Counted from the first letter of the stretch, positions 16,412 through 25,652 are shown. The stretch: 64,000 nt of DNA from Pseudomonas wadenswilerensis (GCF_900497695.1 NZ_UIDD01000001.1:186001-250000), one strand, 5' to 3'. A program made the numbers and translations. Notes: generated by a model from the letters alone, not told the origin.

Positions 16412-18082
16412 GTGAAAAAGGATTCCCTCAAAAGCTGGTTCAAGAGCGGCGCCCCCGGCGTCTGGATGAGCGGTGGCGCGGTCGCCATCGCGGTGATCAT
16501 GACCATCGGTCTGCTCGCCGTGATCGCCGTGCGCGGCCTCGGCCACTTCTGGCCGGCCGACCTGCTGCAAGCCAGCTACAACGTGCCTGGCCAGGCCAAT
16601 CACATCGTCGTGGGCGAAGTGGTACAGAAGGAAGAAGTACCTCGTGCCCGTCTCAAGGGCGCCGGCCTGCCGGTGCCTGACGAAGGCCCGGAGTTCATGA
16701 CCCGCGAGCTGATCAAGGTCGGTAACCGCGACCTCAACGGCAGCGACTTCACCTGGGTGGTCGGCGAATGGCTGACCGACCAGCAAAAGCCGGTCGAGCT
16801 GATCGCCCTGGAGCGCCGCGAGTGGGGCAACTTCTACGGTTACCTGGTCAGCGTCAAGGAAAACGGCAAGGTTGTCGCCGAAGGCCAGGCGGCCTGGAAC
16901 GAACTGCAAAACCGCCTCAAGCGTGCCGACAAACTGGCCGGCGAACTGCAGAAGCTTGAGAAGAAAGACATCGGTGCGATCAACTACGGCCTTGAGCGCC
17001 TGCGCCTGCAGACCCGCAAGCTGGAACTGGATGGCAAGCTGGATGCCGCTGCCCAGGCCGATATCGAAGCCGAGCGCGCCGAGCTGAACAACCGTTACAA
17101 GGCCATCGAAGAGCGCCTGGGCGGCCTGCACCAGGACTTCGGCCGCGACAGCCTGGTAGCCAAGGACGGTAATGGTCGTGAGGTGGAAATCAACCTGAGC
17201 AAGGTGGTGCACGCCTACCAGCCGAACGGCATGGGCGTGTTCACCAAGCTGGGCGTGTACTTTGCCAAGGTCTGGGAATTCCTCAGCGACGACCCGCGTG
17301 AAGCCAACACCGAAGGCGGGATCTTCCCGGCGATCTTCGGTACCGTGATGATGACCCTGATCATGGCGGTGATCGTCACCCCGTTCGGCGTGCTGGCGGC
17401 GGTGTACCTGCGTGAGTATGCGCGTCAGGGCCCGGTGACCCGCCTGATTCGTATTGCGGTGAACAACCTGGCGGGTGTTCCGGCGATCGTTTACGGCGTG
17501 TTCGGCCTGGGCTTCTTCGTCTATGTGCTGGGTGGCTCGCTCGACCGCCTGTTCTTCCCTGAAGCGCTGCCCGCGCCGACCCTGGGTACCCCGGGCCTGC
17601 TCTGGGCTTCGCTGACCCTGGCGCTGCTGGCGGTGCCGGTGGTGATCGTGGCCACCGAAGAAGGTCTGGCGCGGATTCCGCGCACGGTCCGCGAAGGATC
17701 GCTGGCGCTCGGTGCGACCAAGGCCGAGACCCTGTGGAAGATCGTCTTGCCGATGGCCAGCCCGGCGATGATGACCGGCATGATCCTCGCCGTGGCCCGC
17801 GCCGCAGGTGAAGTCGCGCCGCTGATGCTGGTGGGTGTGGTCAAGCTGGCGCCTTCGCTGCCGGTGGACGGCAACTACCCGTATCTGCACCTGGACCAGA
17901 AGATCATGCACCTGGGCTTCCACATCTATGACGTCGGCTTCCAGAGCCCGAACGTCGAGGCCGCGCGGCCGCTGGTGTACGCCACCGCGTTGCTGCTGGT
18001 GCTGGTAATCGCCACCCTGAACCTCTCGGCGGTATGGATTCGTAACCACCTGCGCGAGAAGTACAAGGCGCTGGACAGCTGA
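16412..18082 (+). CDS. pstA: Phosphate ABC transporter permease, long PstA form
   Basis: Second membrane subunit of the phosphate importer, 556 residues against about 300 in E. coli. One helix at about residues 20-45 precedes an inserted periplasmic segment (about 50-290). Its middle (about 160-230) is rich in Glu, Lys, Leu and Arg with coiled-coil character. The permease core starts near 310, with EGSLALGATKAETLW as the NBD-contact loop. The start is GTG 16412 behind AAAGGTAG. With PstC it forms the channel energised by PstB. Confidence 0.93.
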   Translation: MKKDSLKSWFKSGAPGVWMSGGAVAIAVIMTIGLLAVIAVRGLGHFWPADLLQASYNVPGQANHIVVGEVVQKEEVPRARLKGAGLPVPDEGPEFMTRELIKVGNRDLNGSDFTWVVGEWLTDQQKPVELIALERREWGNFYGYLVSVKENGKVVAEGQAAWNELQNRLKRADKLAGELQKLEKKDIGAINYGLERLRLQTRKLELDGKLDAAAQADIEAERAELNNRYKAIEERLGGLHQDFGRDSLVAKDGNGREVEINLSKVVHAYQPNGMGVFTKLGVYFAKVWEFLSDDPREANTEGGIFPAIFGTVMMTLIMAVIVTPFGVLAAVYLREYARQGPVTRLIRIAVNNLAGVPAIVYGVFGLGFFVYVLGGSLDRLFFPEALPAPTLGTPGLLWASLTLALLAVPVVIVATEEGLARIPRTVREGSLALGATKAETLWKIVLPMASPAMMTGMILAVARAAGEVAPLMLVGVVKLAPSLPVDGNYPYLHLDQKIMHLGFHIYDVGFQSPNVEAARPLVYATALLLVLVIATLNLSAVWIRNHLREKYKALDS

Positions 18083-18089
18083 CTGAAAG

Positions 18090-18165
18090 CTATTAGCCAT
18101 AAGCGGCAAGCTACAAGCCGCTTTTGCTCAAACTTGCAGCTTGCAGCGAGAAGCTAGCAGCTACA
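18090..18165. repeat. Dispersed CAAGC-rich imperfect palindrome between pstA and pstB
   Basis: GCGGCAAGCTACAAGCCGC is followed by a T-rich spacer and the opposite CTTGCAGCTTGCAGC. The same vocabulary recurs at 19018-19125 (pstB-phoU) and 24826-24905 (phoB-phoR), so it is a repeated intergenic element. Confidence 0.6.
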
Positions 18166-18179
18166 AACGGAGTGAAATC

Positions 18180-19013
18180 ATGCAACATGAAACCCATTCT
18201 CACGGTATAGACATGTCGGCCCTGGGTCGCGACAAACAGAGCCTGCGCCTGGCTGAAGAAACCGTAGCCATCGAAGTGCCTGGCCTGAGCCTGTACTACG
18301 GCGACAAGCAAGCCCTGTTCGATGTCAGCATGAACATCCCCAAGCAGCGCGTGACCGCCTTCATCGGCCCGTCCGGCTGCGGCAAGTCGACCTTGCTGCG
18401 TACCTTCAACCGCATGAACGACCTGGTTGACGGCTGCCGCGTGGAAGGCGCGATCAACCTCTACGGCAACAACATCTACCGCAAGGGCGAAGACGTTGCC
18501 GAGCTGCGCCGCCGGGTCGGCATGGTGTTCCAGAAGCCCAACCCGTTCCCCAAGACCATCTACGAGAACGTGGTCTACGGCCTGCGCATCCAGGGCATCA
18601 ACAAGAAGCGTGTGCTCGACGAAGCCGTGGAGTGGGCGCTCAAGGGCGCGGCGCTGTGGGAAGAGGTCAAGGACCGCCTGCACGAGTCGGCGCTGGGTCT
18701 GTCCGGTGGTCAGCAGCAACGTCTGGTGATTGCCCGCACCATCGCCGTGGAGCCGGAAGTACTGCTGCTCGACGAACCCTGCTCGGCACTCGACCCGATC
18801 TCGACGCTGAAGGTCGAAGAGCTGATCTACGAGCTCAAGTCCAAGTACACCATCGTCATCGTTACCCATAACATGCAGCAAGCGGCGCGGGTCTCGGACT
18901 ACACCGCATTCATGTACATGGGCAAGCTGGTGGAGTTCGGTGATACCGACACGCTGTTCACCAACCCGGCGAAGAAGCAGACCGAAGACTACATCACTGG
19001 CCGTTACGGCTAA
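18180..19013 (+). CDS. pstB: Phosphate ABC transporter ATPase
   Basis: Cytoplasmic ATPase that drives PstCA. The protein has 277 residues: Walker [10 protein letters not shown] (about residue 64), signature LSGGQQQR, Walker [14 protein letters not shown], and a switch histidine in [12 protein letters not shown] 18180 follows ACGGAG. The N-terminal extension of about 30 residues before the ABC core is common in Pseudomonas PstB. The 97-base gap to pstA contains a repeat element, but the genes are probably co-transcribed. Confidence 0.95.
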   Translation: MQHETHSHGIDMSALGRDKQSLRLAEETVAIEVPGLSLYYGDKQALFDVSMNIPKQRVTAFIGPSGCGKSTLLRTFNRMNDLVDGCRVEGAINLYGNNIYRKGEDVAELRRRVGMVFQKPNPFPKTIYENVVYGLRIQGINKKRVLDEAVEWALKGAALWEEVKDRLHESALGLSGGQQQRLVIARTIAVEPEVLLLDEPCSALDPISTLKVEELIYELKSKYTIVIVTHNMQQAARVSDYTAFMYMGKLVEFGDTDTLFTNPAKKQTEDYITGRYG

Positions 19014-19017
19014 CGGC

Positions 19018-19125
19018 AGTTGCAAGCTTCAAGCCGCAAGCTGCAAGAAAGTGGCGAGCGTGAAGCCCGGGAACGACACGAACAAACTTGAAGCTTGAAG
19101 CTTGCTACTTGAAGCTTTTTCGCGG
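19018..19125. repeat. Dispersed CAAGC-rich element between pstB and phoU
   Basis: Contains GCAAGCTTCAAGCCGCAAGC on the left and CTTGAAGCTTGAAGCTTGC on the right, partly self-complementary. Same family as the elements in the pstA-pstB and phoB-phoR gaps. Confidence 0.6.
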
Positions 19126-19134
19126 AGCGAAAGC

Positions 19135-19893
19135 ATGATCGATAAAGACAGCCTTACCCACCATATCTCCCAGCAGTTCAACGCCGAACTCGAAGAGGTT
19201 CGCAGCCACCTCCTGGCGATGGGCGGCCTGGTCGAGAAGCAGGTCAACGACGCGGTTACCGCGCTGATCGAGGCTGACTCGGGCCTGGCCCAGCAGGTGC
19301 GCGAAGTCGACGAGCAGATCAACCAGATGGAGCGCAACATCGACGAAGAGTGCGTGCGCATTCTGGCCCGTCGTCAGCCGGCGGCGTCCGACCTGCGCCT
19401 GATCATCAGCATTTCCAAGTCGGTGATCGACCTGGAGCGCATCGGCGACGAGTCGACCAAGATCGCCCGCCGCGCCATCCAGTTGTGCGAAGAAGGCGAG
19501 TCGCCCCGCGGTTACGTCGAAGTGCGCCATATCGGCGACCAGGTGCGCAACATGGTCCGCGATGCCCTCGATGCCTTTGCCCGTTTCGACGCCGACCTGG
19601 CGCTGTCGGTGGCCCAGTACGACAAGACCATCGACCGCGAGTACAAGACCGCCCTGCGCGAGCTGGTCACCTACATGATGGAAGATCCACGCTCGATCTC
19701 GCGTGTTCTCAGCGTAATTTGGGCCCTACGCTCGCTGGAGCGTATCGGCGACCACGCGCGCAACATCTCCGAGCTGGTGATCTACCTGGTGCGCGGCACC
19801 GACGTCCGTCACCTGGGCCTCAAGCGCATGCAGGAAGAGGTTCAGCGCAGCGGCGAAAAGGCTAATGTTCCGGGCAAATCTGACGATAACTAA
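19135..19893 (+). CDS. phoU: Phosphate signalling complex protein
   Basis: PhoU couples the Pst transporter to the PhoR kinase and keeps the Pho regulon off in high phosphate. The 252-residue all-helical protein shows two PhoU repeats. The repeated segments DLERIGDESTKIARRA and LERIGDHARNISELV include the D/E-x3-D metal-cluster positions. ATG 19135 has GGAG upstream. It closes the pstCAB-phoU operon, with a terminator at 19909-19934. Confidence 0.95.
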   Translation: MIDKDSLTHHISQQFNAELEEVRSHLLAMGGLVEKQVNDAVTALIEADSGLAQQVREVDEQINQMERNIDEECVRILARRQPAASDLRLIISISKSVIDLERIGDESTKIARRAIQLCEEGESPRGYVEVRHIGDQVRNMVRDALDAFARFDADLALSVAQYDKTIDREYKTALRELVTYMMEDPRSISRVLSVIWALRSLERIGDHARNISELVIYLVRGTDVRHLGLKRMQEEVQRSGEKANVPGKSDDN

Positions 19894-19908
19894 GACTGCC
19901 CGAGAATG

Positions 19909-19934
19909 AACGCCCGGCCTTGGCCGGGCGTTTT
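19909..19934 (+). terminator. Terminator after phoU
   Basis: CGCCCGGCC and GGCCGGGCG pair around a 2-base loop, with AA before and TTTT after, 16 bases after the phoU stop. Confidence 0.8.
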
Positions 19935-20045
19935 CGTTTGCGGGTGAGGCAGCCGCGAACGAAACAACGAGTCCCGGCGTGACCCAATGTTTGGCAAATG
20001 GCCATCAGTCAGCGTTATGCTAGTCGGGATTCAATAGGAGTGGCG

Positions 20046-20942
20046 ATGAGTAAAGTCAGTGTGTTGGTTGTGGATGATGCGCCGTTCATTCGCGATCTGG
20101 TCAAGAAGTGCCTGCGTAACTACTTCCCCGGTGTTGTGATCGAAGACGCGGTCAACGGTCGCAAGGCCCAGACCTTGTTGAGCCGTGAGACCTTCGATCT
20201 GGTCCTGTGCGACTGGGAAATGCCGGAAATGTCCGGCCTTGAGCTGCTGACCTGGTGTCGCCAGCAGGAGTCGATGAAGACCCTGCCGTTCATCATGGTG
20301 ACCAGCCGTGGCGACAAGGAGAACGTGGTTCAGGCGATCCAGGCCGGGGTCTCGGACTTTGTCGGCAAGCCATTCACCAACGAGCAGCTGCTGACCAAGG
20401 TGAAAAAAGCCCTGACCAAGGTCGGCAAGCTCGACACTTTGCTGGCCAGTGCACCGACCCGCGCTACTTCGGCGTTTGCCAACGACTCGCTGAGTGCCCT
20501 GACCGGCGGCCGTGCCGAAACGGTCAAGCCGGCAGCGCCAGCAGCCCCGGTAGCGGCGGCCAAGCCACTGGTGAGCGCTCCCAAGCCTGCAACTGCCGCA
20601 CCGGCAGGTCGTGGCCAGGGCCAACTGCGTTTGCCAAGCGGCGTTCAGCCGTGCGTGATCAAGGCCCTGAGCCTCAAGGAGGCGCTGTTGGTGGTGCGCC
20701 GTGGCGAAACTCTGCCACAGGTACTGGAGGGCGCGGTGCTTGACCTGGAGCAGGGCGAGAACGCCGAGATCGCCCGTCTCAATGGCTACCTGCATGCGAT
20801 TGCCGCGCTGGAGCCCAAGCCGGACAGCGACTGGCTGCAACTGACCTTCAAGTTCGTTGACCAGGATGCGCAGAAGCTCGACTACCTGTCGCGTCTGATT
20901 GCCCGCGGATCGGCGCAGAAGCACTTCGTGCCGGGGGCCTGA
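20046..20942 (+). CDS. Response regulator with PilZ-like C-terminal domain
   Basis: A 298-residue cytoplasmic protein. Residues 5-125 form a receiver domain with acidic pocket DD (10-11), phosphoacceptor Asp56 in LVLCDWEMP, and the conserved Lys in VGKPFTNEQ. An Ala/Pro-rich linker (about 150-200) leads to a C-terminal domain (about 200-298) that resembles PilZ; the RxxxR c-di-GMP motif is not obvious. ATG 20046 follows AGGAG closely. No histidine kinase is adjacent except phoR 3 kb away. Possible role in motility or surface signalling; uncertain. Confidence 0.75.
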   Translation: MSKVSVLVVDDAPFIRDLVKKCLRNYFPGVVIEDAVNGRKAQTLLSRETFDLVLCDWEMPEMSGLELLTWCRQQESMKTLPFIMVTSRGDKENVVQAIQAGVSDFVGKPFTNEQLLTKVKKALTKVGKLDTLLASAPTRATSAFANDSLSALTGGRAETVKPAAPAAPVAAAKPLVSAPKPATAAPAGRGQGQLRLPSGVQPCVIKALSLKEALLVVRRGETLPQVLEGAVLDLEQGENAEIARLNGYLHAIAALEPKPDSDWLQLTFKFVDQDAQKLDYLSRLIARGSAQKHFVPGA

Positions 20943-20948
20943 CGGCCC

Positions 20949-21020
20949 CATCCCTGGCAAGCCAGCTCCCACAGGGTCTGTGACTATCGTTTCTGTGGGA
21001 GTCGGCCTTGCCGGCGATCA
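20949..21020. repeat. REP-type inverted repeat pair
   Basis: GGCAAGCCAGCTCCCACAG and CTGTGGGAGTCGGCCTTGCC form facing arms directly after the response-regulator gene. Same REP class as 4315-4402. Confidence 0.7.
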
Positions 21021-21127
21021 AAGCACCGCTCGTCTCCTGGCACACCCCTGAAACACTCTCGCCGCATCCCCGCCAAAATCTGCTGCTAGGCTTCGACAGA
21101 CCATCAACTGTCAAAAAGCCACTACTC

Positions 21128-22024
21128 ATGCCTGCACGCACGCTGCTGTTCTGCGCCTTGCTCACGGCTTGCGGCCCTGTGCTCGGCATAACCCTCTACA
21201 AAAGTACCGACGCCTATGGCGTGGTGTCTTATTCCGATCGCCCGATTCCCGGCAGCCGGGCGTTTGTCTTTGGCGACAGGATGGTCGAACAGCTGGACAC
21301 CCAGGTGCAGTTGCAGGTCAACCGGTTTGCCGGTGGTGTGCGCTTCAGTGCGCGCAACGACACTTACGCGCCAGTCGAGGTGGAGCTGCGTCTGCAGCGC
21401 ATGGGCAATGTGCAGGGTGGGGCGTCACGGCTGGTACGGGGGGTAATACCGGCACGCACGACGATGCCGTTGACCCTGCTAAGTGCACGGCAGCCCGGCA
21501 GACCGGTGAGCTATAAGGAGAAATTCTCTTACGCCCTGGGCAACCCGGGCCAGCGCCAACTGGCCTTCCGCTACCCCTTGCCCTGGCGCGGCGGGCCTTT
21601 TCGCCTGAGCCAAGGGCCAAACGGCCGCTACAGCCATTTCGGGCCCAAGGGCCGCTATGCCATGGACATCGCCATGCCTGAAGGCACGCCGATCATCGCC
21701 GCAAGGGCGGGGGTAGTGATCAAGACTGAAAACAGCCAAAGCGGCCGTGGCAGCCATCCTTCGGGCAATTTCGTGCGGGTCCTCCACGAAGACGGCACCA
21801 TGGGCGTGTACCTGCACCTGATGCGCGGCTCGGTGGTGGTCAGGGAAGGGCAGCGAGTGGTGTACGGCACGCCGCTGGCCAAATCCGGCAATACCGGCAA
21901 CAGCAGTGGCCCGCACCTGCACTTTGTGGTGCAGCGCAACGTCGGGCTGGCGCTGGAGTCGATACCCTACCAGTTCAACCAGCCCGTCGGCGGGTTGCCG
22001 AACTTTACCGCCGGCAACCCCTGA
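21128..22024 (+). CDS. M23 family metallopeptidase, secreted
   Basis: A 298-residue precursor with a signal peptide (about 1-20; the Cys near residue 15 hints at a lipoprotein, but there is no good lipobox). A DUF4124-like strand segment at about 22-45 and a linker domain precede the LytM/M23 domain (about 160-285). Zinc ligands are probably the His in YSHFG, the Asp in RYAMDIAM and the final His of GPHLHF; VYLHL supplies another active-site His. It likely cuts or binds peptidoglycan in the periplasm. It is convergent with the CorC-like gene 6 bases away. Confidence 0.82.
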   Translation: MPARTLLFCALLTACGPVLGITLYKSTDAYGVVSYSDRPIPGSRAFVFGDRMVEQLDTQVQLQVNRFAGGVRFSARNDTYAPVEVELRLQRMGNVQGGASRLVRGVIPARTTMPLTLLSARQPGRPVSYKEKFSYALGNPGQRQLAFRYPLPWRGGPFRLSQGPNGRYSHFGPKGRYAMDIAMPEGTPIIAARAGVVIKTENSQSGRGSHPSGNFVRVLHEDGTMGVYLHLMRGSVVVREGQRVVYGTPLAKSGNTGNSSGPHLHFVVQRNVGLALESIPYQFNQPVGGLPNFTAGNP

Positions 22025-22030
22025 GGCGGT

Positions 22031-23371
22031 TCAATCGAGCTTGAGCACCTTGGCCAGGACGATCTTCGGCCCTTTCATCTTCTTGATGATGATGCGCAGG
22101 CCTTCGACTTCCAGCAGCTCTTCCTCTTCCGGCACCCGCTTGAGGGTCTCGTAGACCAGGCCGGCGAGGGTTTCCGCTTCGATATGGTCAAGGTCGACAC
22201 CAAGCAGGCGCTCGACCTTGAACAGCGGTGTATCACCGCGCACCAGCAGCTTGCCCGGCTGATAGGCGAGGATGCCGCGTTCGGCCTTGCGGTGTTCGTC
22301 CTGGATATCGCCAACCAGCACTTCCAGCACGTCCTCCATGGTCAGGTAGCCGATCACCTTGCCGTCGGCTTCCTCGACCAGGGCAAAGTGTGCGCCGCCT
22401 TTGCGGAACTGCTCCAGCAAGTGAGCCAGCGGCATATGCCGCGACACACGTTCCAGCGGGCGGGTCAGTTCCGCCAGGTTGAACGACTCGGGAATATGGT
22501 CGAGGTCGGCCAGCTCCAGCAGCAGATCCTTGATGTGCAGCAGGCCGATGAATTCGCCGCGCTCGGCATCGAGTACCGGGTAGCGGCTGAACTTGTGCCG
22601 GCGGAACATCGCGAGGATTTCCTTGAGCGGTGCATTGGCGTCGAGACAGACCATGTCTTCACGGGAGTTGGCCCAGTCGACTACCTCCAGCTCGCCCATT
22701 TCCACTGCCGAAGCCAGTACGCGCATACCCTGGTCGCTAGGGTCCTGGCCACGGCTGGAGTGCAGGATCAGCTTGAGCTCTTCGCGGCTGTAATGGTGTT
22801 CGTGGTGCGGCCCGGGCTCGCCCTGGCCAGCGATACGCAGGATGGCGTTGGCGCTGGCGTTGAGCAGGTAGATGGCCGGGTACATGAGCCAGTAGAACAG
22901 GTAGAGCGGCACCGCCGTCCACAGCGACAGCAGCTCGGGCTTGCGGATCGCCCAGGACTTGGGCGCCAGCTCACCGACGACGATGTGCAGGTAGGAGATG
23001 ACGAAGAAGGCGCTGAAGAACGAGATGCCCTTGATCACTTCCGGCGACTCGACACCGACTGCGCCCAGCAGCGGTTCGAGCAGGTGTGCGAAGGCTGGCT
23101 CACCCACCCAGCCCAGGCCCAGCGAGGCAAGGGTGATACCCAGTTGGCAGGCGGACAGGTAGGCGTCCAGTTGGCTGTGGACGGTACGCAGGATCTGCCC
23201 GCGCCAGCCATGCTGCTCGGCAATCGACTCGACCCGGGTCGAGCGCAATTTGACCATGGCGAACTCGGCGGCAACGAAAAAGCCGTTGAGCAGCACCAGC
23301 AGCAGAGCAAAAAGAATCATGCCGAAATCGGCGAACAGTGCAGCGAGGTTGAAACCAGGGGAAGGGTCCAT
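22031..23371 (-). CDS. CNNM/CorC-HlyC family membrane protein (DUF21 plus CBS pair)
   Basis: The 446-residue protein has an N-terminal DUF21 domain with about four membrane segments (residues 12-190), two CBS domains (about 220-340) and a C-terminal CorC/HlyC domain (about 355-440). Members are thought to take part in Mg2+ or Co2+ efflux or homeostasis, often annotated as hemolysin-like without evidence of toxicity. FFVAAEFAMVKLRSTR is the typical DUF21 start. ATG 23371 has no strong ribosome-binding site. The gene stands alone between the M23 and phoR genes. Confidence 0.85.
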   Translation of the reverse strand: MDPSPGFNLAALFADFGMILFALLLVLLNGFFVAAEFAMVKLRSTRVESIAEQHGWRGQILRTVHSQLDAYLSACQLGITLASLGLGWVGEPAFAHLLEPLLGAVGVESPEVIKGISFFSAFFVISYLHIVVGELAPKSWAIRKPELLSLWTAVPLYLFYWLMYPAIYLLNASANAILRIAGQGEPGPHHEHHYSREELKLILHSSRGQDPSDQGMRVLASAVEMGELEVVDWANSREDMVCLDANAPLKEILAMFRRHKFSRYPVLDAERGEFIGLLHIKDLLLELADLDHIPESFNLAELTRPLERVSRHMPLAHLLEQFRKGGAHFALVEEADGKVIGYLTMEDVLEVLVGDIQDEHRKAERGILAYQPGKLLVRGDTPLFKVERLLGVDLDHIEAETLAGLVYETLKRVPEEEELLEVEGLRIIIKKMKGPKIVLAKVLKLD

Positions 23372-23484
23372 GATGGAGTTTTACGGGGTCCGTCTTCTAA
23401 GAATGGGAGTACAGCAATGCCAGCATGTGCTGGCGCGAGTCAGCCAATGTAGCGGCTGACTGTGCAAATTTAAAGGGCGGCGGC

Positions 23485-24795
23485 TCAGGAGGCCTGGCGC
23501 GCCGCGATCTGGGCAGGGGAGAAATGGCAGGTAAAGGTGCTGCCGTGGCCGGGTACGCTGCTGATTTCCAGGCGCGCGCGATGGCGCAACAGGACGTGCT
23601 TGACGATCGCCAGGCCCAGGCCGGTGCCGCCGGTGTTGGAGGCGCGGCTGGAGTCGACCCGATAGAAGCGCTCAGTCAGGCGTGGCAGGTGCTTGGGGTC
23701 GATGCCGATGCCTGAATCCTGCACGCTCAGGTGCGCGCCTTGCTCGTCGGCCCACCAGCGGATGCGGATCTGGCCTTCATCCTGGGTGTATTTGACCGCG
23801 TTGAACACCAGGTTGGAGAAGGCGCTGCGCAGCTCTGCCTCGCTGCCCTTGAGGCGGATGCCTGGCTGGGCTTCAAGGCTGATGCGCTGGTTACGTTGCC
23901 CGGATAGCGCCTGGGCGTCGCCCTTGATCGACTGCAGCAGGGTTTCGACGGCTACTGGCTGGTTGTCCGAGGGGTAGTCGGTGGCCTCCAGCTTGGCCAG
24001 CAACAGCAGGTCATTGAGCAGGGTCTGCATGCGCCCGCCTTGCTGCTGCATCTGCTGCAGGGCGCGAACCCAGCGTGGATTCACCTCCTCAACGTTGTCG
24101 AGCAAGGTTTCCAGGTAGCCGGCAATCACCGTCAGCGGCGTACGCAGCTCGTGGGAGACGTTGGCAACGAAGTCCTTGCGCATCTGTTCCAGCTGGTGGA
24201 TGCGGGTGACATCGCGCACCAGCATCAGGTGTTCGTTGTTGCCGTAGCGGGTGATGTGCAACTGCACGCGCATGCGGTCGTTGATCGGTGAAGGGATTTC
24301 CAGCGGCTCTTGATAGTTTTCCTGCTCGAAATACTCCTTGAAGCGCGGATGGCGGACCAGGTTGGTCACCGGCTGGCCGCTGTCCTGCGGGGTTTTCAGG
24401 CCCAGCAGAGTTTCTGCGGCGCGGTTCCACCACTCCAGGTTGCCATCGCTGTCGAGCATGATCACCGCGTCCTTGAGTGCAGCGGTGGACTCCTGCACCC
24501 GGTCGATCACCGCCTGCAGGCGCCCGCGCACGCGCTGATCGCGGCGTTGCAGGTGATAGATGCTGTCGAACACCTCGCCCCACAGGCCATAACCATCGGG
24601 CGGTGCTTCATCGGGTTTGTGCAGGCGCAACCATTCATGCAGGCGCAGCAGTTGCTTGAGGGTCCAGCCCAGGTAGATGGCCAGGCCCAGGGCCAGGCTC
24701 CAGCCATAGTAGCCGCTGATCAGGCCCGCCAGCAGGCAGACGGTGATCAGCAACAGCATGTGGCGAATCAGGGTGCCATGCCAGTTCTGGTTCAA
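23485..24795 (-). CDS. phoR: Phosphate regulon sensor histidine kinase
   Basis: Inner-membrane kinase that phosphorylates PhoB when phosphate is scarce. The 436 residues comprise two short helices (about 9-45), a PAS domain (about 95-200), a HisKA domain with His215 in NVSHELRTPL, and an ATPase domain with N-, G1- and G2-boxes (SNLVFNAVKYT, VQDSGIGI, GTGLGLAIV). The reading frame begins with TTG 24795, supported by AAGGAT 7 bases upstream; I see no ATG that keeps the first helix. It is 115 bases downstream of phoB, across a repeat element. Confidence 0.94.
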   Translation of the reverse strand: MNQNWHGTLIRHMLLLITVCLLAGLISGYYGWSLALGLAIYLGWTLKQLLRLHEWLRLHKPDEAPPDGYGLWGEVFDSIYHLQRRDQRVRGRLQAVIDRVQESTAALKDAVIMLDSDGNLEWWNRAAETLLGLKTPQDSGQPVTNLVRHPRFKEYFEQENYQEPLEIPSPINDRMRVQLHITRYGNNEHLMLVRDVTRIHQLEQMRKDFVANVSHELRTPLTVIAGYLETLLDNVEEVNPRWVRALQQMQQQGGRMQTLLNDLLLLAKLEATDYPSDNQPVAVETLLQSIKGDAQALSGQRNQRISLEAQPGIRLKGSEAELRSAFSNLVFNAVKYTQDEGQIRIRWWADEQGAHLSVQDSGIGIDPKHLPRLTERFYRVDSSRASNTGGTGLGLAIVKHVLLRHRARLEISSVPGHGSTFTCHFSPAQIAARQAS

Positions 24796-24825
24796 TTGGG
24801 ATCCTTAGCGGATCAGCTGCACGTT

Positions 24826-24905
24826 GCAAGCTACAAGCTGCAAGGTTGAAGCGGATCTGCGTTTGCTTTTGCTCTTTCTTGCAGCTTGAGGCTGGCAGCT
24901 TGCAG
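24826..24905. repeat. Dispersed CAAGC-rich element between phoB and phoR
   Basis: TTGCAAGCTACAAGCTGCAAG and the opposite CTTGCAGCTTGAGGC arm flank a T-rich middle, forming an imperfect hairpin. Third copy of the element also seen at 18090 and 19018. Confidence 0.6.
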
Positions 24906-24910
24906 CGTTC

Positions 24911-25600
24911 TCAACTTTTGGTCGAGAACCGGTAACCCGTGCCGCGGACGGTTTGTACCAGATTTTCGTAGGCATCACCCAGCGCCTTGCGCAGGCGGCG
25001 GATGTGCACGTCGACGGTGCGCTCCTCGACATAGACATTGCCCCCCCAGACCTGGTCGAGCAGCTGGCCGCGGGTGTAGGCGCGCTCCTGGTGGGTCATG
25101 AAGAACTGCAGCAGGCGGTACTCGGTCGGGCCCATTTCGGCGGGCTTGCCGTCGATGGTCACCCGGTGGCTGATCGGGTCGAGCAGCAGGCCACCGACTT
25201 CGATCGGTGCTTCGCCATCGCTCGGGCCTGCACGGCGCAGTACGGCCTTGAGCCGGGCTACCAGCTCGCGCGGCGAGAATGGCTTGGTGATGTAGTCGTC
25301 GGCGCCGACTTCCAGGCCCTGGATCTTGTTGTCTTCCTCACCCTTGGCGGTGAGCATGATGATCGGGATGTCGCCGGTCAGCTCGTCACGCTTGAGGCGT
25401 CGGGCCAGCTCGATGCCCGAGGTGCCCGGGAGCATCCAGTCGAGCAGGATCAGGTCCGGCTTGCGGTCGACGATAATGGCGTGGGCCTGCTGGGAGTTCT
25501 CGGCTTCCAGGCAGTCATAGCCGGCCATTTCCAATGCAACGGCGATCATCTCGCGAATTGGCGCTTCGTCGTCAACGATCAGAATGTTTCTGCCAACCAT
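24911..25600 (-). CDS. phoB: Phosphate regulon response regulator
   Basis: DNA-binding activator of Pho boxes. The 229-residue OmpR-family protein has a receiver domain (1-120, phosphoacceptor Asp54 in [10 protein letters not shown]) and a C-terminal winged helix (about 130-229, with [14 protein letters not shown] as recognition region). ATG 25600 follows GGAAGAGG. A Pho box at 25653-25670 on the same strand indicates autoactivation. It is transcribed with phoR. Confidence 0.96.
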   Translation of the reverse strand: MVGRNILIVDDEAPIREMIAVALEMAGYDCLEAENSQQAHAIIVDRKPDLILLDWMLPGTSGIELARRLKRDELTGDIPIIMLTAKGEEDNKIQGLEVGADDYITKPFSPRELVARLKAVLRRAGPSDGEAPIEVGGLLLDPISHRVTIDGKPAEMGPTEYRLLQFFMTHQERAYTRGQLLDQVWGGNVYVEERTVDVHIRRLRKALGDAYENLVQTVRGTGYRFSTKS

Positions 25601-25652
25601 GCTCAAACCTCTTCCATTAAAGGTGTCTTGGCCCGCATTAGATAACGGAATT

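Noticed and set aside
18090..18165. CRISPR-like repeats in the pho locus
   Set aside because: The repeats are short palindromic units without regular spacers or cas genes.
21128..22024. M23 peptidase seemed to lack its first zinc-binding His (RYAMD where HxxxD is usual)
   Set aside because: A related subfamily has the form SHxG...RYA-V/M-D, where the His lies further upstream. YSHFG is present here at the right place, so the metal site is probably complete.
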